Assembly: GCF_042677005.1 (NCBI RefSeq) | Contig: NZ_JBHTIF010000002.1 | Coordinates: forward strand, 330,806 to 394,805 | Direction: 5' to 3' | Source: Lysobacter_I brunescens | Lineage (GTDB): Bacteria; Pseudomonadota; Gammaproteobacteria; Xanthomonadales; Xanthomonadaceae | DNA length: 64,000 nucleotides | Shown: one piece after another, positions 47,849 to 56,974 of the stretch | How positions within the stretch are numbered: position 1 is the stretch's first letter | Layout of the letters: every line of letters begins with the position of its first letter | Notes under the pieces: generated by a model | What the model was told of the DNA's origin: nothing | The model's database searches: none | What the model saw: the letters and a program-made list of their open reading frames with translations, nothing else | Position numbers and translations under genes: made by a program

Positions 47849-48115
47849 TCAGCCGGCGGACGGACGGTCGTCGGGCAGGGCGACCGAGATGTCGAGCACG
47901 TCGTGGTCGCCGTCCTTCGCCATCTCCACCTTCACCGCGTCGCCGTCGACCGAGACGTACTTGCGGATCACTTCCAGCAGCTCGCGCTGCAGCAGCGGCA
48001 GGTAGTCGGGCGCGCCGCGATGGGTGCGCTCCTGCGCGACGATGATGCGCAGGCGCTCCTTCGCGATCGAGGCCGTGGCGGTCTTCTTGGGCTTGAGGAA
48101 GTCGAAGATCGACAT
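47849..48115 (-). CDS. minE: Cell division topological specificity factor MinE
   Basis: 88 residues, the normal length. MinE stimulates MinD ATPase and drives Min oscillation, keeping division at midcell. The N terminus MSIFDFLKPKKTATASIAKE and the central RTHRGAPDYLPLLQRELLEV are family hallmarks. Directly downstream of minD (3 nt). Confidence 0.96.
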   Translation of the reverse strand: MSIFDFLKPKKTATASIAKERLRIIVAQERTHRGAPDYLPLLQRELLEVIRKYVSVDGDAVKVEMAKDGDHDVLDISVALPDDRPSAG

Positions 48116-48118
48116 GCG

Positions 48119-48928
48119 TCAGCCTCCGAAGATCTTGCTGAAGAAGCCTTTCTTTTCCTGCTGGGTGAAGCGCATCGGGCGTTCGTCGCCGAGCAGGCGC
48201 GCGACGGCGTCGTCGTAGGCCTGGCCCGCGTTGGATTCCATGTCCAGGATCACCGGTTCGCCCTTGTTCGAGGCGTTGAGCACGTCCGGTGATTCCGGGA
48301 TCACGCCGACGGTCTTCAGGCCCAGCACGTCCTCGACGTCCTTGATGCTCAGCATCTCGCCGGTTTCCACGCGTGCAGGGCTGTAGCGGGTGAGCAGCAG
48401 GTGTTCCTTGACGCGCTCGCCGGCTTCGGCGCGGCGGGTCTTGGACGAGAGCAGGCCGAGGATGCGGTCGGAGTCGCGCACCGACGACACTTCCGGGTTC
48501 ACGACCACCACGGCCTGGTCGGCGTAGTACATCGCCAGGAACGCGCCCTTCTCGATGCCGGCCGGCGAATCGCACAGGATGATGTCGAAGCCGTCGTCGG
48601 CCAGTTCCTTGAGCACCTTCTCGACGCCTTCCTTGGTCAGCGCGTCCTTGTCGCGCGTCTGCGACGCGGCGAGCACGTAGAGGTTCTCGAAACGCTTGTC
48701 CTTGATGAGCGCCTGCTTGAGCGAGGCCTCGCCATGGATGACATTGACGAAGTCGTACACGACCCGGCGCTCGCAGCCCATGATCAGGTCGAGGTTGCGC
48801 AGGCCGACGTCGAAGTCGATGACCGCGACCTTCTTGCCGCGACGCGCGAAACCGCACGCGAGGCTTGCGCTGCTGGTGGTCTTGCCGACGCCCCCCTTGC
48901 CCGATGTGACTACGATGATTTCAGCCAA
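48119..48928 (-). CDS. minD: Septum site-determining ATPase MinD
   Basis: 269 residues. The deviant Walker A is KGGVGKTTSSASL at residue 10-22, with switch motif VIDFDVGLRNLD and C-terminal amphipathic helix EKKGFFSKIFGG used for membrane binding. It recruits MinC and MinE to the membrane. Between minC and minE in an operon. Confidence 0.97.
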   Translation of the reverse strand: MAEIIVVTSGKGGVGKTTSSASLACGFARRGKKVAVIDFDVGLRNLDLIMGCERRVVYDFVNVIHGEASLKQALIKDKRFENLYVLAASQTRDKDALTKEGVEKVLKELADDGFDIILCDSPAGIEKGAFLAMYYADQAVVVVNPEVSSVRDSDRILGLLSSKTRRAEAGERVKEHLLLTRYSPARVETGEMLSIKDVEDVLGLKTVGVIPESPDVLNASNKGEPVILDMESNAGQAYDDAVARLLGDERPMRFTQQEKKGFFSKIFGG

Positions 48929-48958
48929 AGTCGTTCTCCTGTTGCGTGTGTCCGCGGC

Positions 48959-49738
48959 TCAGGCGAGCGCGGCGATGTGGATTTGTCCGTTGTCCAGCCA
49001 GACCTGCACGGCCTTGCCGCGCAGGTCGGCCGGAATGTCCTCCATGACCTTGTAGTGTCCCGCGATCGCGACGAGTTCGGCGTGGAACTCCCGGCAGAAG
49101 ATCCGTGCCTTCTCGTTGTCGCGCGCGCCGGCGAGCGCGCGTCCGCGCAGCGCACCGTAGATGTGGATCGAACCGTCGGAAATGACTTCCGCGCCAGCGC
49201 CGACGGTCGCGAGGATAGTCAGGTCGCGCTGTTCGGCGTAGATCTGCTGGCCCGAGCGGATCGGCGCGGACACCATCATCCCCGGCTCGCCTGGCGGCGC
49301 CACGACCCGCGCGGCTTCACTGCGCGACGGCGCCGGTTCCGGACGTGGCGCTTCGGCCCGGGCCGGCTCGGCCGCAGCAGGCTCCTGCGACTCGTACTGC
49401 GCGCGGAACTTGGCCAGCAGCGGCAGGCCAAGTTCGACCGCCAGCCGCTCGTTGTCGGTGCTGCCGTAGGCGAGCGCGACCGGGATGACGCCGGCGGCCC
49501 GCAGCGCATCGAGCAGGGCGCGGGCGGTGGCCACGTCCGGCGTGCCGGGCAGGCCGCCGAAGTCGACGATCACTGCGGCGCGCTCGAACAGTTTCGGGGC
49601 GCGCGCCACACGCTCGCGCATCTCGGTGCCGAGGCGCTCGACGTCGAGCGTGCGTACCCGCAGGTTGGCGATGCCGACCTGGCCGATCTTCAGGTCGCCG
49701 GCCAGTTCGTAGTTCATGGATGCGGCGCCTGCGCTCAT
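48959..49738 (-). CDS. minC: Septum site-determining protein MinC
   Basis: 259 residues. N-terminal domain inhibits FtsZ; C-terminal domain (after an Ala/Pro/Glu-rich linker) has GSIHIYGALRGRALAGA, the beta-helix signature that binds MinD. The ATG at 49738 overlaps the stop of the GNAT gene (ATGA at 49735-49738), so I chose it over an internal ATG at 49717 (MNYELAGDL). Confidence 0.94.
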   Translation of the reverse strand: MSAGAASMNYELAGDLKIGQVGIANLRVRTLDVERLGTEMRERVARAPKLFERAAVIVDFGGLPGTPDVATARALLDALRAAGVIPVALAYGSTDNERLAVELGLPLLAKFRAQYESQEPAAAEPARAEAPRPEPAPSRSEAARVVAPPGEPGMMVSAPIRSGQQIYAEQRDLTILATVGAGAEVISDGSIHIYGALRGRALAGARDNEKARIFCREFHAELVAIAGHYKVMEDIPADLRGKAVQVWLDNGQIHIAALA

Positions 49739-50349
49739 GCGCCGGTGCCCGTCGCCAGCGCACGCGGCGCGGCGGCGCGCGGCGGCGCCAGCCAGGGCAC
49801 GTCGGGCAGCTGCGTGCCGTACGTGTCGCGGACCCAGGGATAGCTGCACATGTCCTTCATCAGCATGGCGGCGCGCAGCCCGGTCTCCGGCATGACCTGC
49901 TGGCCGACCTCGCGGAAGCCGAAGCTGCCGTGGAAGAGCAGGGCAGGGTCGGGCAGGCTGGGGTCGTTCGCGGTGTCGAGGAACACCTCGCAGGCCAGCA
50001 GCGGGTAGCGCAGCTCGGCGTAGCTCTGGGCGTCGGCGTAGAACGCGCGGCCCACGCCGCCACCGCGGCGGCGGCTGGCCACCACGATGCGGTCGATGTA
50101 GAAGAAACGGTCGTAGCGCTCGGAGAACCAGCGGAAGTTGCTGCTGTCGTGGCCGGCCTGGCTGCCGACGCCGATCATGAAGCCGACCAGGGTGCCGTCC
50201 CGTTCGGCGACCCGGAAGTACTCGGCGGTCTCGAAGAAGTAGCGTAGGCGGGCCTGGTCGAAGGGCAGGATGGTCGGGCCGGCGGCATTGTTGAGGGCAA
50301 GGACGGAATCCAGCTCGTGCTCGCGCACGTCGCGGATGACAATCGACAT
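49735..50349 (-). CDS. GNAT-family N-acetyltransferase
   Basis: 204 residues. The acetyl-CoA binding loop is RRRGGGVGRAFYADAQ (motif A, RxxGxG/A), with FFYIDRIVVA before it. Substrate unknown. Start MSIVIRD at 50349. The stop overlaps minC, so it heads the minCDE transcript. Confidence 0.85.
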   Translation of the reverse strand: MSIVIRDVREHELDSVLALNNAAGPTILPFDQARLRYFFETAEYFRVAERDGTLVGFMIGVGSQAGHDSSNFRWFSERYDRFFYIDRIVVASRRRGGGVGRAFYADAQSYAELRYPLLACEVFLDTANDPSLPDPALLFHGSFGFREVGQQVMPETGLRAAMLMKDMCSYPWVRDTYGTQLPDVPWLAPPRAAAPRALATGTGA

Positions 50350-50555
50350 TCCAATGGCTCCGGCGGTCTGTGGGACGGGGCGGGGGCCCGCCCGGGGGGA
50401 CATCGGATTATCGCATGACCGTCACAGGGGCGACATCCGCCGCCCGTCCGCCGAGGCCGCATCGGACAGGATGCTGGCCGCGCGGCGCGCCATGGTCGGC
50501 CCGACCCATGACTTCCGGTCGAGTGCAGGGCGGCGGGGGTGGCCTACACTGGGGC

Positions 50556-51731
50556 ATGTCCTCCCGAATGAGCCACATCCAAGTCCTGCGCTATGCAGGC
50601 CTGTTCACCTGGTCGCTGGTCGGGTTCCCCGTCTATCTGGTCTCGCTGCCGGCCGAGCAGGGCGGCGTGCCCGGCATGGACAAGCTGGCCTGGCTGGGCC
50701 TGGGCTGCTGGGTGCTGTTCGGGCTCTGTTTCTGGCTGGCCAGCCGCGCGCTGGGCCAGCGTCGCGTCACTCTGGCCGACCACGCGATGCTGGTGGTGAT
50801 GAGCGCCAGCGCGATCGGCGTGAGCTACGCCGCCGCCAACGGGCTGGGCAGCGTGCTGCTGATGCTGGCGGCCTGCGTGCTCCCCTGGGTTATGTCGCCG
50901 CGTGCCGGTCTGGTCTGGATGCTGACCAGCCAACTGGTCATGGTGCCGGTCTTCGTCAGCGGTCTCGGCCTGGCCTGGCACGAAGCGATCATGCAGTCGC
51001 TGCTGTACACCGGTTTCGCCGGGTTCGTGTACGCGAACAGCTTCGTCGCCCGCCAGCAGGCGCAGGCCCGCGAGGAGCAGCGCCGGCTGAATTCTGAACT
51101 GCGCGCCACCCGCGCCCTGCTCGCCGAGAGCGTGCGCGTGAATGAACGCACCCGGATCTCGCGCGAGCTGCACGACCTGCTCGGCCACCACCTGACCGCG
51201 CTGAGCCTGAATCTCGAAGTCGCCAACCACCTGGTCGAGGGCAAGGCCCAGGAACATGTCTCGCAGGCGCATACGCTGGCGAAACTGCTGCTGAGCGACG
51301 TGCGCGAGGCGGTCAGCCGCATCCGCGACAGCGATGCCATCGACATGAACGCGACCCTCCAGCCGCTCACCGACAACGTCCCGGGCCTGAGCGTGGACAT
51401 GCGCATGCCGGCTCCGTTCATGCTCGACGACGCCGAGCGCGCCCACGTCCTGCTGCGCTGCACCCAGGAAATCATCACCAACGTGGTCCGCCACGCCCAG
51501 GCCTCGACCCTGGCCCTGCACTACCGCTGGCACGACCAGGGCGTCGAACTGAGCGCCCGCGACAACGGACGCGGCGCAGAGGATCCCGCCACCGGCAACG
51601 GCCTGCGCGGCATGCGCGAGCGCCTGGCGGCCTACGGCGGCGAGGTCGAGATCGACACCCGGCCCGGCGAAGGTTTCGCGCTGCGCCTGTACCTGCCGCT
51701 GGCGGCCGTGGCCGTCGCCGGGGTGGCCTGA
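50556..51731 (+). CDS. NarL-family sensor histidine kinase
   Basis: 391 residues. Five or six membrane helices occupy the first 175 residues, then a coiled coil, a HisKA_3 dimerisation domain with RTRISRELHDLLGHHLTALS (His phospho-acceptor), and a HATPase domain with QEIITNVVRHAQAS and DNGRGAEDPATGNGLRGMRERL. It resembles DesK-type kinases with multi-helix membrane sensors. Start at 50556 (MSSRMSHI); MSHIQV at 50568 is possible. Pairs with the regulator 61 nt downstream. Confidence 0.88.
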   Translation: MSSRMSHIQVLRYAGLFTWSLVGFPVYLVSLPAEQGGVPGMDKLAWLGLGCWVLFGLCFWLASRALGQRRVTLADHAMLVVMSASAIGVSYAAANGLGSVLLMLAACVLPWVMSPRAGLVWMLTSQLVMVPVFVSGLGLAWHEAIMQSLLYTGFAGFVYANSFVARQQAQAREEQRRLNSELRATRALLAESVRVNERTRISRELHDLLGHHLTALSLNLEVANHLVEGKAQEHVSQAHTLAKLLLSDVREAVSRIRDSDAIDMNATLQPLTDNVPGLSVDMRMPAPFMLDDAERAHVLLRCTQEIITNVVRHAQASTLALHYRWHDQGVELSARDNGRGAEDPATGNGLRGMRERLAAYGGEVEIDTRPGEGFALRLYLPLAAVAVAGVA

Positions 51732-51792
51732 TGGCACGCCGGATGGGCACGCAAGCCCCATACTCCCCCGATATCGAGCTCCAGGAGGCACC

Positions 51793-52434
51793 ATGATTCG
51801 CGTTTGTCTGGTCGACGATCAGACCCTGGTCCGGCAGGGCATCCGCTCCCTGCTCGCGCTGGCCGAGGGCATCGAGGTCGTCGCCGAAGCCGTGGATGGC
51901 CGGCAGGCGGTCGAAATGATTCCCCAGGTCCGCCCCGACGTGGTCCTGATGGACATGCGCATGCCCGCCATGTCCGGCCTGGAGGCCCTGCAGGCCCTGG
52001 CGCGGATCAACCAGCTGCCGCCGACGATCATCCTGACCACCTTCGACGACGACCAGCTGGTGCTGGCCGGCATGAAGGCCGGCGCCAAGGGCTACCTGCT
52101 CAAGGACGTGTCGCTGGACCAGCTGGTGGGTGCGATCCAGGCGGTCGCCGACGGCGGCTCCCTCGTCCAGCCGGCGGTCACCCAGCGCCTGCTGTCGGGC
52201 CTGGAGCACATGCGCAACGATTTCGTCAGCCTCGATCGGCCCGATCCGCTGACCGACCGCGAGACCGAGATCCTGCGCCTGATGGCCTCGGGCTTCTCCA
52301 ACAAGGAGATCGCCAACTCGCTCGGTGTGGCCGAAGGCACGATCAAGAACCACGTCTCGAACATTCTTTCCAAGCTCGGCGTGCGCGATCGCACCCGCGC
52401 CGTGCTCAAGGCTTTCGAGCTGCAGCTGATCTGA
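51793..52434 (+). CDS. NarL/LuxR-type response regulator
   Basis: 213 residues. Receiver domain with phospho-acceptor Asp in PDVVLMDMRMPAMSG (about residue 54-57) and Lys in YLLKDV; DNA-binding LuxR domain LTDRETEILRLMASGFSNKE at about 150-168 with helix-turn-helix AEGTIKNHVSNILSKLGV. It is the cognate partner of the kinase just upstream. AGGAGGCACC lies before the ATG. Confidence 0.93.
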   Translation: MIRVCLVDDQTLVRQGIRSLLALAEGIEVVAEAVDGRQAVEMIPQVRPDVVLMDMRMPAMSGLEALQALARINQLPPTIILTTFDDDQLVLAGMKAGAKGYLLKDVSLDQLVGAIQAVADGGSLVQPAVTQRLLSGLEHMRNDFVSLDRPDPLTDRETEILRLMASGFSNKEIANSLGVAEGTIKNHVSNILSKLGVRDRTRAVLKAFELQLI

Positions 52435-52678
52435 TCGACGGGAGGGGCGCCGGACTTTGCCGGACGCCGGCCCGGTTGCGGCCTGCGTGCCCTGCAGCGC
52501 GTGCGTGCATGCGCCGAAGTACGGCCTGCGCGGGGCGTGACCGCGGTCGCGGCGATGTCCGGACCTTGGCCGTAACGCCGATACAGAGGTGCCGGGGCTC
52601 TCGCCCCGGGCCAGTCTTCCCTGATACGATTCGGGTCTTGCCCGTCTGGAGCGGGCATTGGTCCTGGAGAGCCCCTGA

Positions 52679-53761
52679 ATGACCCGTCTGCTCGAGATTC
52701 TGATTTCCCTGGCGATCGTTGCCGTGCTGTTCCTCCTGGTCGGCGTCGTTCTGCCGTCCAGTCGATTCCTGACCGAGCGGATCGAAACGAACCGCAAGCT
52801 GACCATCGTCTACGACACGCTGAACAATTTCAGCCGGTTCAAGGACTGGAACGCGATTCCGCTGCGCGATCCCAAGATGCAGATGCGCATTGCCGGCCCC
52901 GATTCGGGCGTCGGCGCCGAGTTCCACTACGAGTCCGACAACGCACAGGTCGGCAAGGGCACGTGGAAGATCGTCGAGAGCGTGCCGAACGAGCTGGTCG
53001 CCATCGCGATCGAGAACGATCGCATGGGCAACGACAAGCGCACCGAGTTCAAGTTCAAGCCCACGGGCAAGAACAACCGCAACGTCGAGATCACCCAGAC
53101 CTACAAGGTGAACTACGGCTGGAACCTGCTGGGCCGCTACGCCGGTCTGTACGTGCGCAGCCACGTGGGCGACGACATGAAGTTCGGCCTGGCCAAGCTG
53201 GTCAACGTGCTGGCTTCGATCCCGAACATCGACCACACCGTCTACGGCGACAAGCTGACCGGTCTGGCCGTCGTGCCGGTGCCGTCCGAGCACCTGCTGT
53301 ACGTGTCCTCGGGCACGCTGGAGTTCGATGACGACATCATCGAAGGCTCGATGAAGGCGAACACCGAGTGGATCAACCGCACGATGGCCGCCAACGGCCT
53401 CGTCGCCGCTGGTCCGATGCGCATCATCACCAGCGAACAGGGCCGCGAGACCTACACCTTCGACATCGCGCAGCCGGTCCGCAAGACCGCCGATCCGGAA
53501 GGCGCGCCGGCCACTGCCGAGCTGACCGGCCTGACCCTGCAGGGTCCGGTGAAGTACCAGCTGACCCCGGCCCGTCGTGCGGTCACCGCCAAGTTCACCG
53601 GCTACATCCGCGAGCTGGAGAACGTCCGCAACGCGCTGCGCGCCTGGTCGGCGCCGCGTGGTCTCGAAGTCACCGACCGTCCGTACGAGGTCTACGACAG
53701 CGGCATCGCCGGTGCGTTCACCGAGGAAGGCAAGTTCACCGCCTACTGGGCGATCAAGTGA
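52679..53761 (+). CDS. Membrane-anchored SRPBCC-family protein
   Basis: 360 residues. One N-terminal membrane helix (about 8-26), then a polyketide cyclase/SRPBCC-like fold (about 35-190), with YDTLNNFSRFKDWNAIPLRD as its start, and a second part (from about 200) that may be a GyrI-like domain (VYGDKLTGLAVVPVPSEHLL to TAYWAIK). Function unknown; such proteins bind small hydrophobic ligands. It follows a 244-nt gap with several GC-rich hairpins and its own TTGCCC-containing leader. Confidence 0.75.
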   Translation: MTRLLEILISLAIVAVLFLLVGVVLPSSRFLTERIETNRKLTIVYDTLNNFSRFKDWNAIPLRDPKMQMRIAGPDSGVGAEFHYESDNAQVGKGTWKIVESVPNELVAIAIENDRMGNDKRTEFKFKPTGKNNRNVEITQTYKVNYGWNLLGRYAGLYVRSHVGDDMKFGLAKLVNVLASIPNIDHTVYGDKLTGLAVVPVPSEHLLYVSSGTLEFDDDIIEGSMKANTEWINRTMAANGLVAAGPMRIITSEQGRETYTFDIAQPVRKTADPEGAPATAELTGLTLQGPVKYQLTPARRAVTAKFTGYIRELENVRNALRAWSAPRGLEVTDRPYEVYDSGIAGAFTEEGKFTAYWAIK

Positions 53762-53778
53762 TCGATCCCGTGATCCTG

Positions 53779-53836
53779 CGCGACGGCCCGTCCGTCGCGT
53801 AGTTGTCCACCGAAGCGCCGCCTCGTGCGGCGCTTC
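53779..53836 (+). terminator. Two hairpins after the SRPBCC gene
   Basis: CGCGACGG / CCGTCGCG at 53779-53799 and GAAGCGCCGC / GCGGCGCTTC at 53812-53836, the second followed by GCGTTTCC. A likely transcript end before the DUF423 gene. Confidence 0.5.
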
Positions 53837-53892
53837 GCGTTTCCGCCGTCCGCGCGGCGAACCCGTCCACATGTGCGTGCAGGAGAGCGCGG

Positions 53893-54273
53893 ATGACCTC
53901 CGACTCCACCGCTGAAGCCACCTCCGGAGCCCTCCGTCGTCTGCTCACTGCTTCCGGCGCGGTCTTCGCCTCTGCCGGCGTCGTCCTGTCGGCCTACGCA
54001 GCGCATGCGGCCGAGATCGCCGCGCGCGCCAGCCTGCAATCCGCAGCCTTGTTCGCACTGCTGCATGGCGTTGCCCTGGCCGCATTGTCGCGTCATGCCG
54101 CGCGCCGGACCGGTCTGGTCGCGCTGTTCATGCTCGCGCTCGGCACCTTGCTGTTCTCCGGCACCTTGGTTGCCGCACACGCATTCGGTATGCCCACGCG
54201 GCCCGCGCCGTTCGGCGGCATGCTGCTGATTCTCGGCTGGCTGCTGTTCGCGATCGACGCGATGCGGCGCTGA
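53893..54273 (+). CDS. DUF423 small membrane protein
   Basis: 126 residues with four hydrophobic helices. LLTASGAVFASAGVVLSAYAAHA and AALFALLHGVALAALS match the DUF423 (YgdD) family, of unknown function. AGGAG is 7 nt before the start. Confidence 0.85.
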   Translation: MTSDSTAEATSGALRRLLTASGAVFASAGVVLSAYAAHAAEIAARASLQSAALFALLHGVALAALSRHAARRTGLVALFMLALGTLLFSGTLVAAHAFGMPTRPAPFGGMLLILGWLLFAIDAMRR

Positions 54274-54366
54274 CACGGACCTTCGCGACACCTCGGCCTC
54301 GTGCCGATCCGCACACGCGCGGCCTACAATCGATCGCAATCCTGCCCGTCATGCCGGAGCACCTGC

Positions 54367-55041
54367 ATGCCTCGATTCGCACGCGGCTTCGATACGCGCG
54401 AAGCCCATGACCATCTCGCGCGCCGCGACCGCAGGCTCGCGACCTGGATGAAGCGTATCGGGCCGATCGCGCCCGATCCGCGCTGGAAGAAATCCTTCGA
54501 CCCGGTCGATGCGCTGGCGCGCGCGATCCTCTACCAGCAGCTCAGCGGCAAGGCCGCTGCGACGATCGTCGCCCGCGTCGAAAGCGCGATCGGCAGCGAC
54601 CGTTTCCATCACGACACCCTCGCGCGCTGCGACGACGCGACGATCCGCGCCTGCGGCGTTTCCGGCAACAAGCTGCTCGCGCTCCGCGACCTGGCGCTGC
54701 GCGAATCGCGCGGCGAGATTCCCGACCTGCGGCGCATGGCGACCATGGACAACGAGGCGATCATCGCTGCGCTCACGCCGGTGCGTGGCATCGGCCGCTG
54801 GACTGTCGAGATGATGCTGATGTTCCGCCTGGGGCGTCCCGACGTGCTGCCGATCGACGACCTCGGCATCCGCAAGGGCGCCCAGCGCGTGGACAAGGCG
54901 GAAGCGATGCTTTCGCCGAAAGCGCTGGCCGAACGCGGCGAACGCTGGGGCCCGTATCGCACCTACGCCAGCTTCCATCTCTGGCGCATCGCCGATTTCG
55001 CGGAGCAGGCGAAGACGCCGACGAAGCGCTCGCAGGATTGA
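54367..55041 (+). CDS. DNA-3-methyladenine glycosylase, AlkA/HhH-GPD type
   Basis: 224 residues. A helix-hairpin-helix/GPD glycosylase that removes alkylated purines. Signatures: DPVDALARAILYQQLSGKAA, the hairpin LTPVRGIGRWTVEMMLMF and the catalytic Asp in LPIDDLGIRKG. Shorter than E. coli AlkA, lacking its N-terminal domain, as in many such proteins. Start at 54367 (MPRFARGFD). Confidence 0.9.
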   Translation: MPRFARGFDTREAHDHLARRDRRLATWMKRIGPIAPDPRWKKSFDPVDALARAILYQQLSGKAAATIVARVESAIGSDRFHHDTLARCDDATIRACGVSGNKLLALRDLALRESRGEIPDLRRMATMDNEAIIAALTPVRGIGRWTVEMMLMFRLGRPDVLPIDDLGIRKGAQRVDKAEAMLSPKALAERGERWGPYRTYASFHLWRIADFAEQAKTPTKRSQD

Positions 55042-55042
55042 C

Positions 55043-56098
55043 TCAGGAGCGTGTCGTTCCATTGACGGCGCCGAGCGACGCCTGCGATGAGCCGCGCTTC
55101 CAGCGCAGCGCCGGGCGCTCCACGAGGAACCACGAGGCGGCGGCGCAGGCCAGGGCCAGCGCGGTGGCGACGAGCGTGTTGGTGGTGACGGTGGCGGCGC
55201 CGGCGAGCAGGGCGAGTTGCTGCATCGGCCAGCCGTAGAGATACAGGCCGTAGGACAGGTCGGCGCGCTGGATGCGCGGCAGCGGCGCGCGGAAGGCGAG
55301 GCAGAACACGCCGTAGGCGACCGTCGCGAAATAGGTCGGTACGAACCATGGGCTGCCACGGGTCAGCGCGGCGGCGACCAGCATCGGCAACCACAGCCAC
55401 CACGACAGGCGCACGCGTGCGCGCAGCACCCAGAGCAGCGTGCCGGTGATGAAGAAAGCGGTGACCCAGAGCAGGTACACCAGATGTTCGGGCAGGGGAT
55501 GCGACATCCAGGCGAAACCCGCGGCCCCCGCGATCGCCAGTGCCCACGCCGGCACGTAGCGCTTGGGCGCGAGCATGCCCAGCAGCCCGGCGACGAACAG
55601 CATCAGGTACAGGCGGCCTTCGATCGGCAGGGTCCACAGCGATCCGTTCACCGCCGTGCGCGGCAAGGCCTCGAACACGCCGGGAAGCTGGAACTCCGCG
55701 CGCCACAGCGTGGCGTTCGACCACAGGTAACGCCAGGTGCCGGCATTCGAGAAATAGTCCGGTGCGGTGCTCAGCACGGGTCCGAGCACGCCGACGGTGA
55801 GCAGGATGCACACGACCAGCGCCGGATAGATGCGCAGCGCGCGGGCACGGAGGAAGTCGCGCCAGGTGTTGCGCTGCAGGCTGGCCGCGACCAGGAAGCC
55901 GCTGATCACGAAGAAGACGTCGACCGCGAAAGCGCCGGCCGAACGCGTGGTCAGGCGGGCGAAGTGGTCGTTGCCGGCGGTGCCGGTGATCGCCCAGGCG
56001 TGGCTCCAGATCACCAGCCAGGCGGCGACCAGGCGGATCAGGTTGAAATGGTTGCGGCCCGTGCGCCAGGCGGCGTCGAGCGTGGGCATCGCCTGCAT
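55043..56098 (-). CDS. Acyltransferase 3-family membrane protein
   Basis: 351 residues, about ten hydrophobic helices. NHFNLIRLVAAWLVIWSHAW and AFAVDVFFVISGFLVAASLQR near the N terminus are acyltransferase-3 signatures; the His in WSH is probably catalytic. The family O-acylates cell-surface glycans (for example LPS, peptidoglycan, exopolysaccharide). It begins 3 nt after the VanY-like gene stop, so they probably form an operon. Confidence 0.88.
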   Translation of the reverse strand: MQAMPTLDAAWRTGRNHFNLIRLVAAWLVIWSHAWAITGTAGNDHFARLTTRSAGAFAVDVFFVISGFLVAASLQRNTWRDFLRARALRIYPALVVCILLTVGVLGPVLSTAPDYFSNAGTWRYLWSNATLWRAEFQLPGVFEALPRTAVNGSLWTLPIEGRLYLMLFVAGLLGMLAPKRYVPAWALAIAGAAGFAWMSHPLPEHLVYLLWVTAFFITGTLLWVLRARVRLSWWLWLPMLVAAALTRGSPWFVPTYFATVAYGVFCLAFRAPLPRIQRADLSYGLYLYGWPMQQLALLAGAATVTTNTLVATALALACAAASWFLVERPALRWKRGSSQASLGAVNGTTRS

Positions 56099-56101
56099 CG
56101 A

Positions 56102-56914
56102 TCAGTCGCCTCGCCAGCCGTCGCCACGCCAGCACCAGTGCCAGGGCTCGTAGACGATGCCGTGCGGGTTGTCGCGGGGGAAACTCATCGCGAAGCCATG
56201 ATCGCCGGCATGCGCCTGCAGCCAGGCGAAGGCGTGCGTGCCCTCGAACGATTCCTCGGCCGGTGGCTCGTCCGGCGTGCCGATGTCCAGGGCATGGCCG
56301 CCGTGGTGCTCGCTGTAGCCGGGCGCGGCATTGACGGTCAGGATCTGTTCGACCGTGAGGCCGCGCGCCAGCTTGCGTTCGAAGATGCCCCACTGGTAAT
56401 CGTGGCTGCGATAGCCGGAGATGGCCTCCAGGATCACGTCGTCGTCCCGTGCGGCCTCGCGCATGCGCGACCAGGCGCGTGCGGCGCCGGGGTGCAGCCA
56501 CAAGGGGCGGCGGTAGCGATCGAAGCCGGCATGGGCGAGCCAGCTCGGCTCGGCGACCAGTGCCAGCCCCGTGCGTGCGGCGTAGTCGTCGGCGTCGAGG
56601 CCCAGGGCGTGAAGGCGTTCCTGCAGGGCGTGCAGCGGTCGGGCCTGCGGTCCACGCCCGGTCGCCGGCGGTGACGCGACGACCTGCAGTGCCTGTGCGA
56701 GCCCGGGTTCGCGCGTCCAGCCGGGCATCAGGCCAATGCATCCGGCCTCGCCGATGGCGGCGACGAAGCGGCCGTCGCGCTTGCGGCGGATGACCTGGCG
56801 GGCCTGCGCCAGCGCACGCGCATCGTGGTTGCTGCGTGCGCGCAGCAGCGATGCGGGCCAGATGTCGAGGACATCGGTATTCAGCAGGATGCGGGGAGAC
56901 GGACGCATCCACAC
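56102..56914 (-). CDS. M15 (VanY-type) D-alanyl-D-alanine carboxypeptidase-like protein
   Basis: 270 residues. The M15 motif SGYRSHDYQWGIFERKL, then YSEHHGGHALDIGT (His and Asp zinc ligands) and EPWHW (third ligand) are present. These metallopeptidases trim D-Ala or cut peptidoglycan stem peptides. The first 90 residues are not typical of the family and contain no clear signal peptide, so localisation is uncertain. Co-transcribed with the acyltransferase. Confidence 0.85.
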   Translation of the reverse strand: MWMRPSPRILLNTDVLDIWPASLLRARSNHDARALAQARQVIRRKRDGRFVAAIGEAGCIGLMPGWTREPGLAQALQVVASPPATGRGPQARPLHALQERLHALGLDADDYAARTGLALVAEPSWLAHAGFDRYRRPLWLHPGAARAWSRMREAARDDDVILEAISGYRSHDYQWGIFERKLARGLTVEQILTVNAAPGYSEHHGGHALDIGTPDEPPAEESFEGTHAFAWLQAHAGDHGFAMSFPRDNPHGIVYEPWHWCWRGDGWRGD

Positions 56915-56974
56915 AGGGTAGAGCCTGCGCCGGTGTTTTTCATCACCTGCCCGTCGCGCGATGCCCGCTCTCGG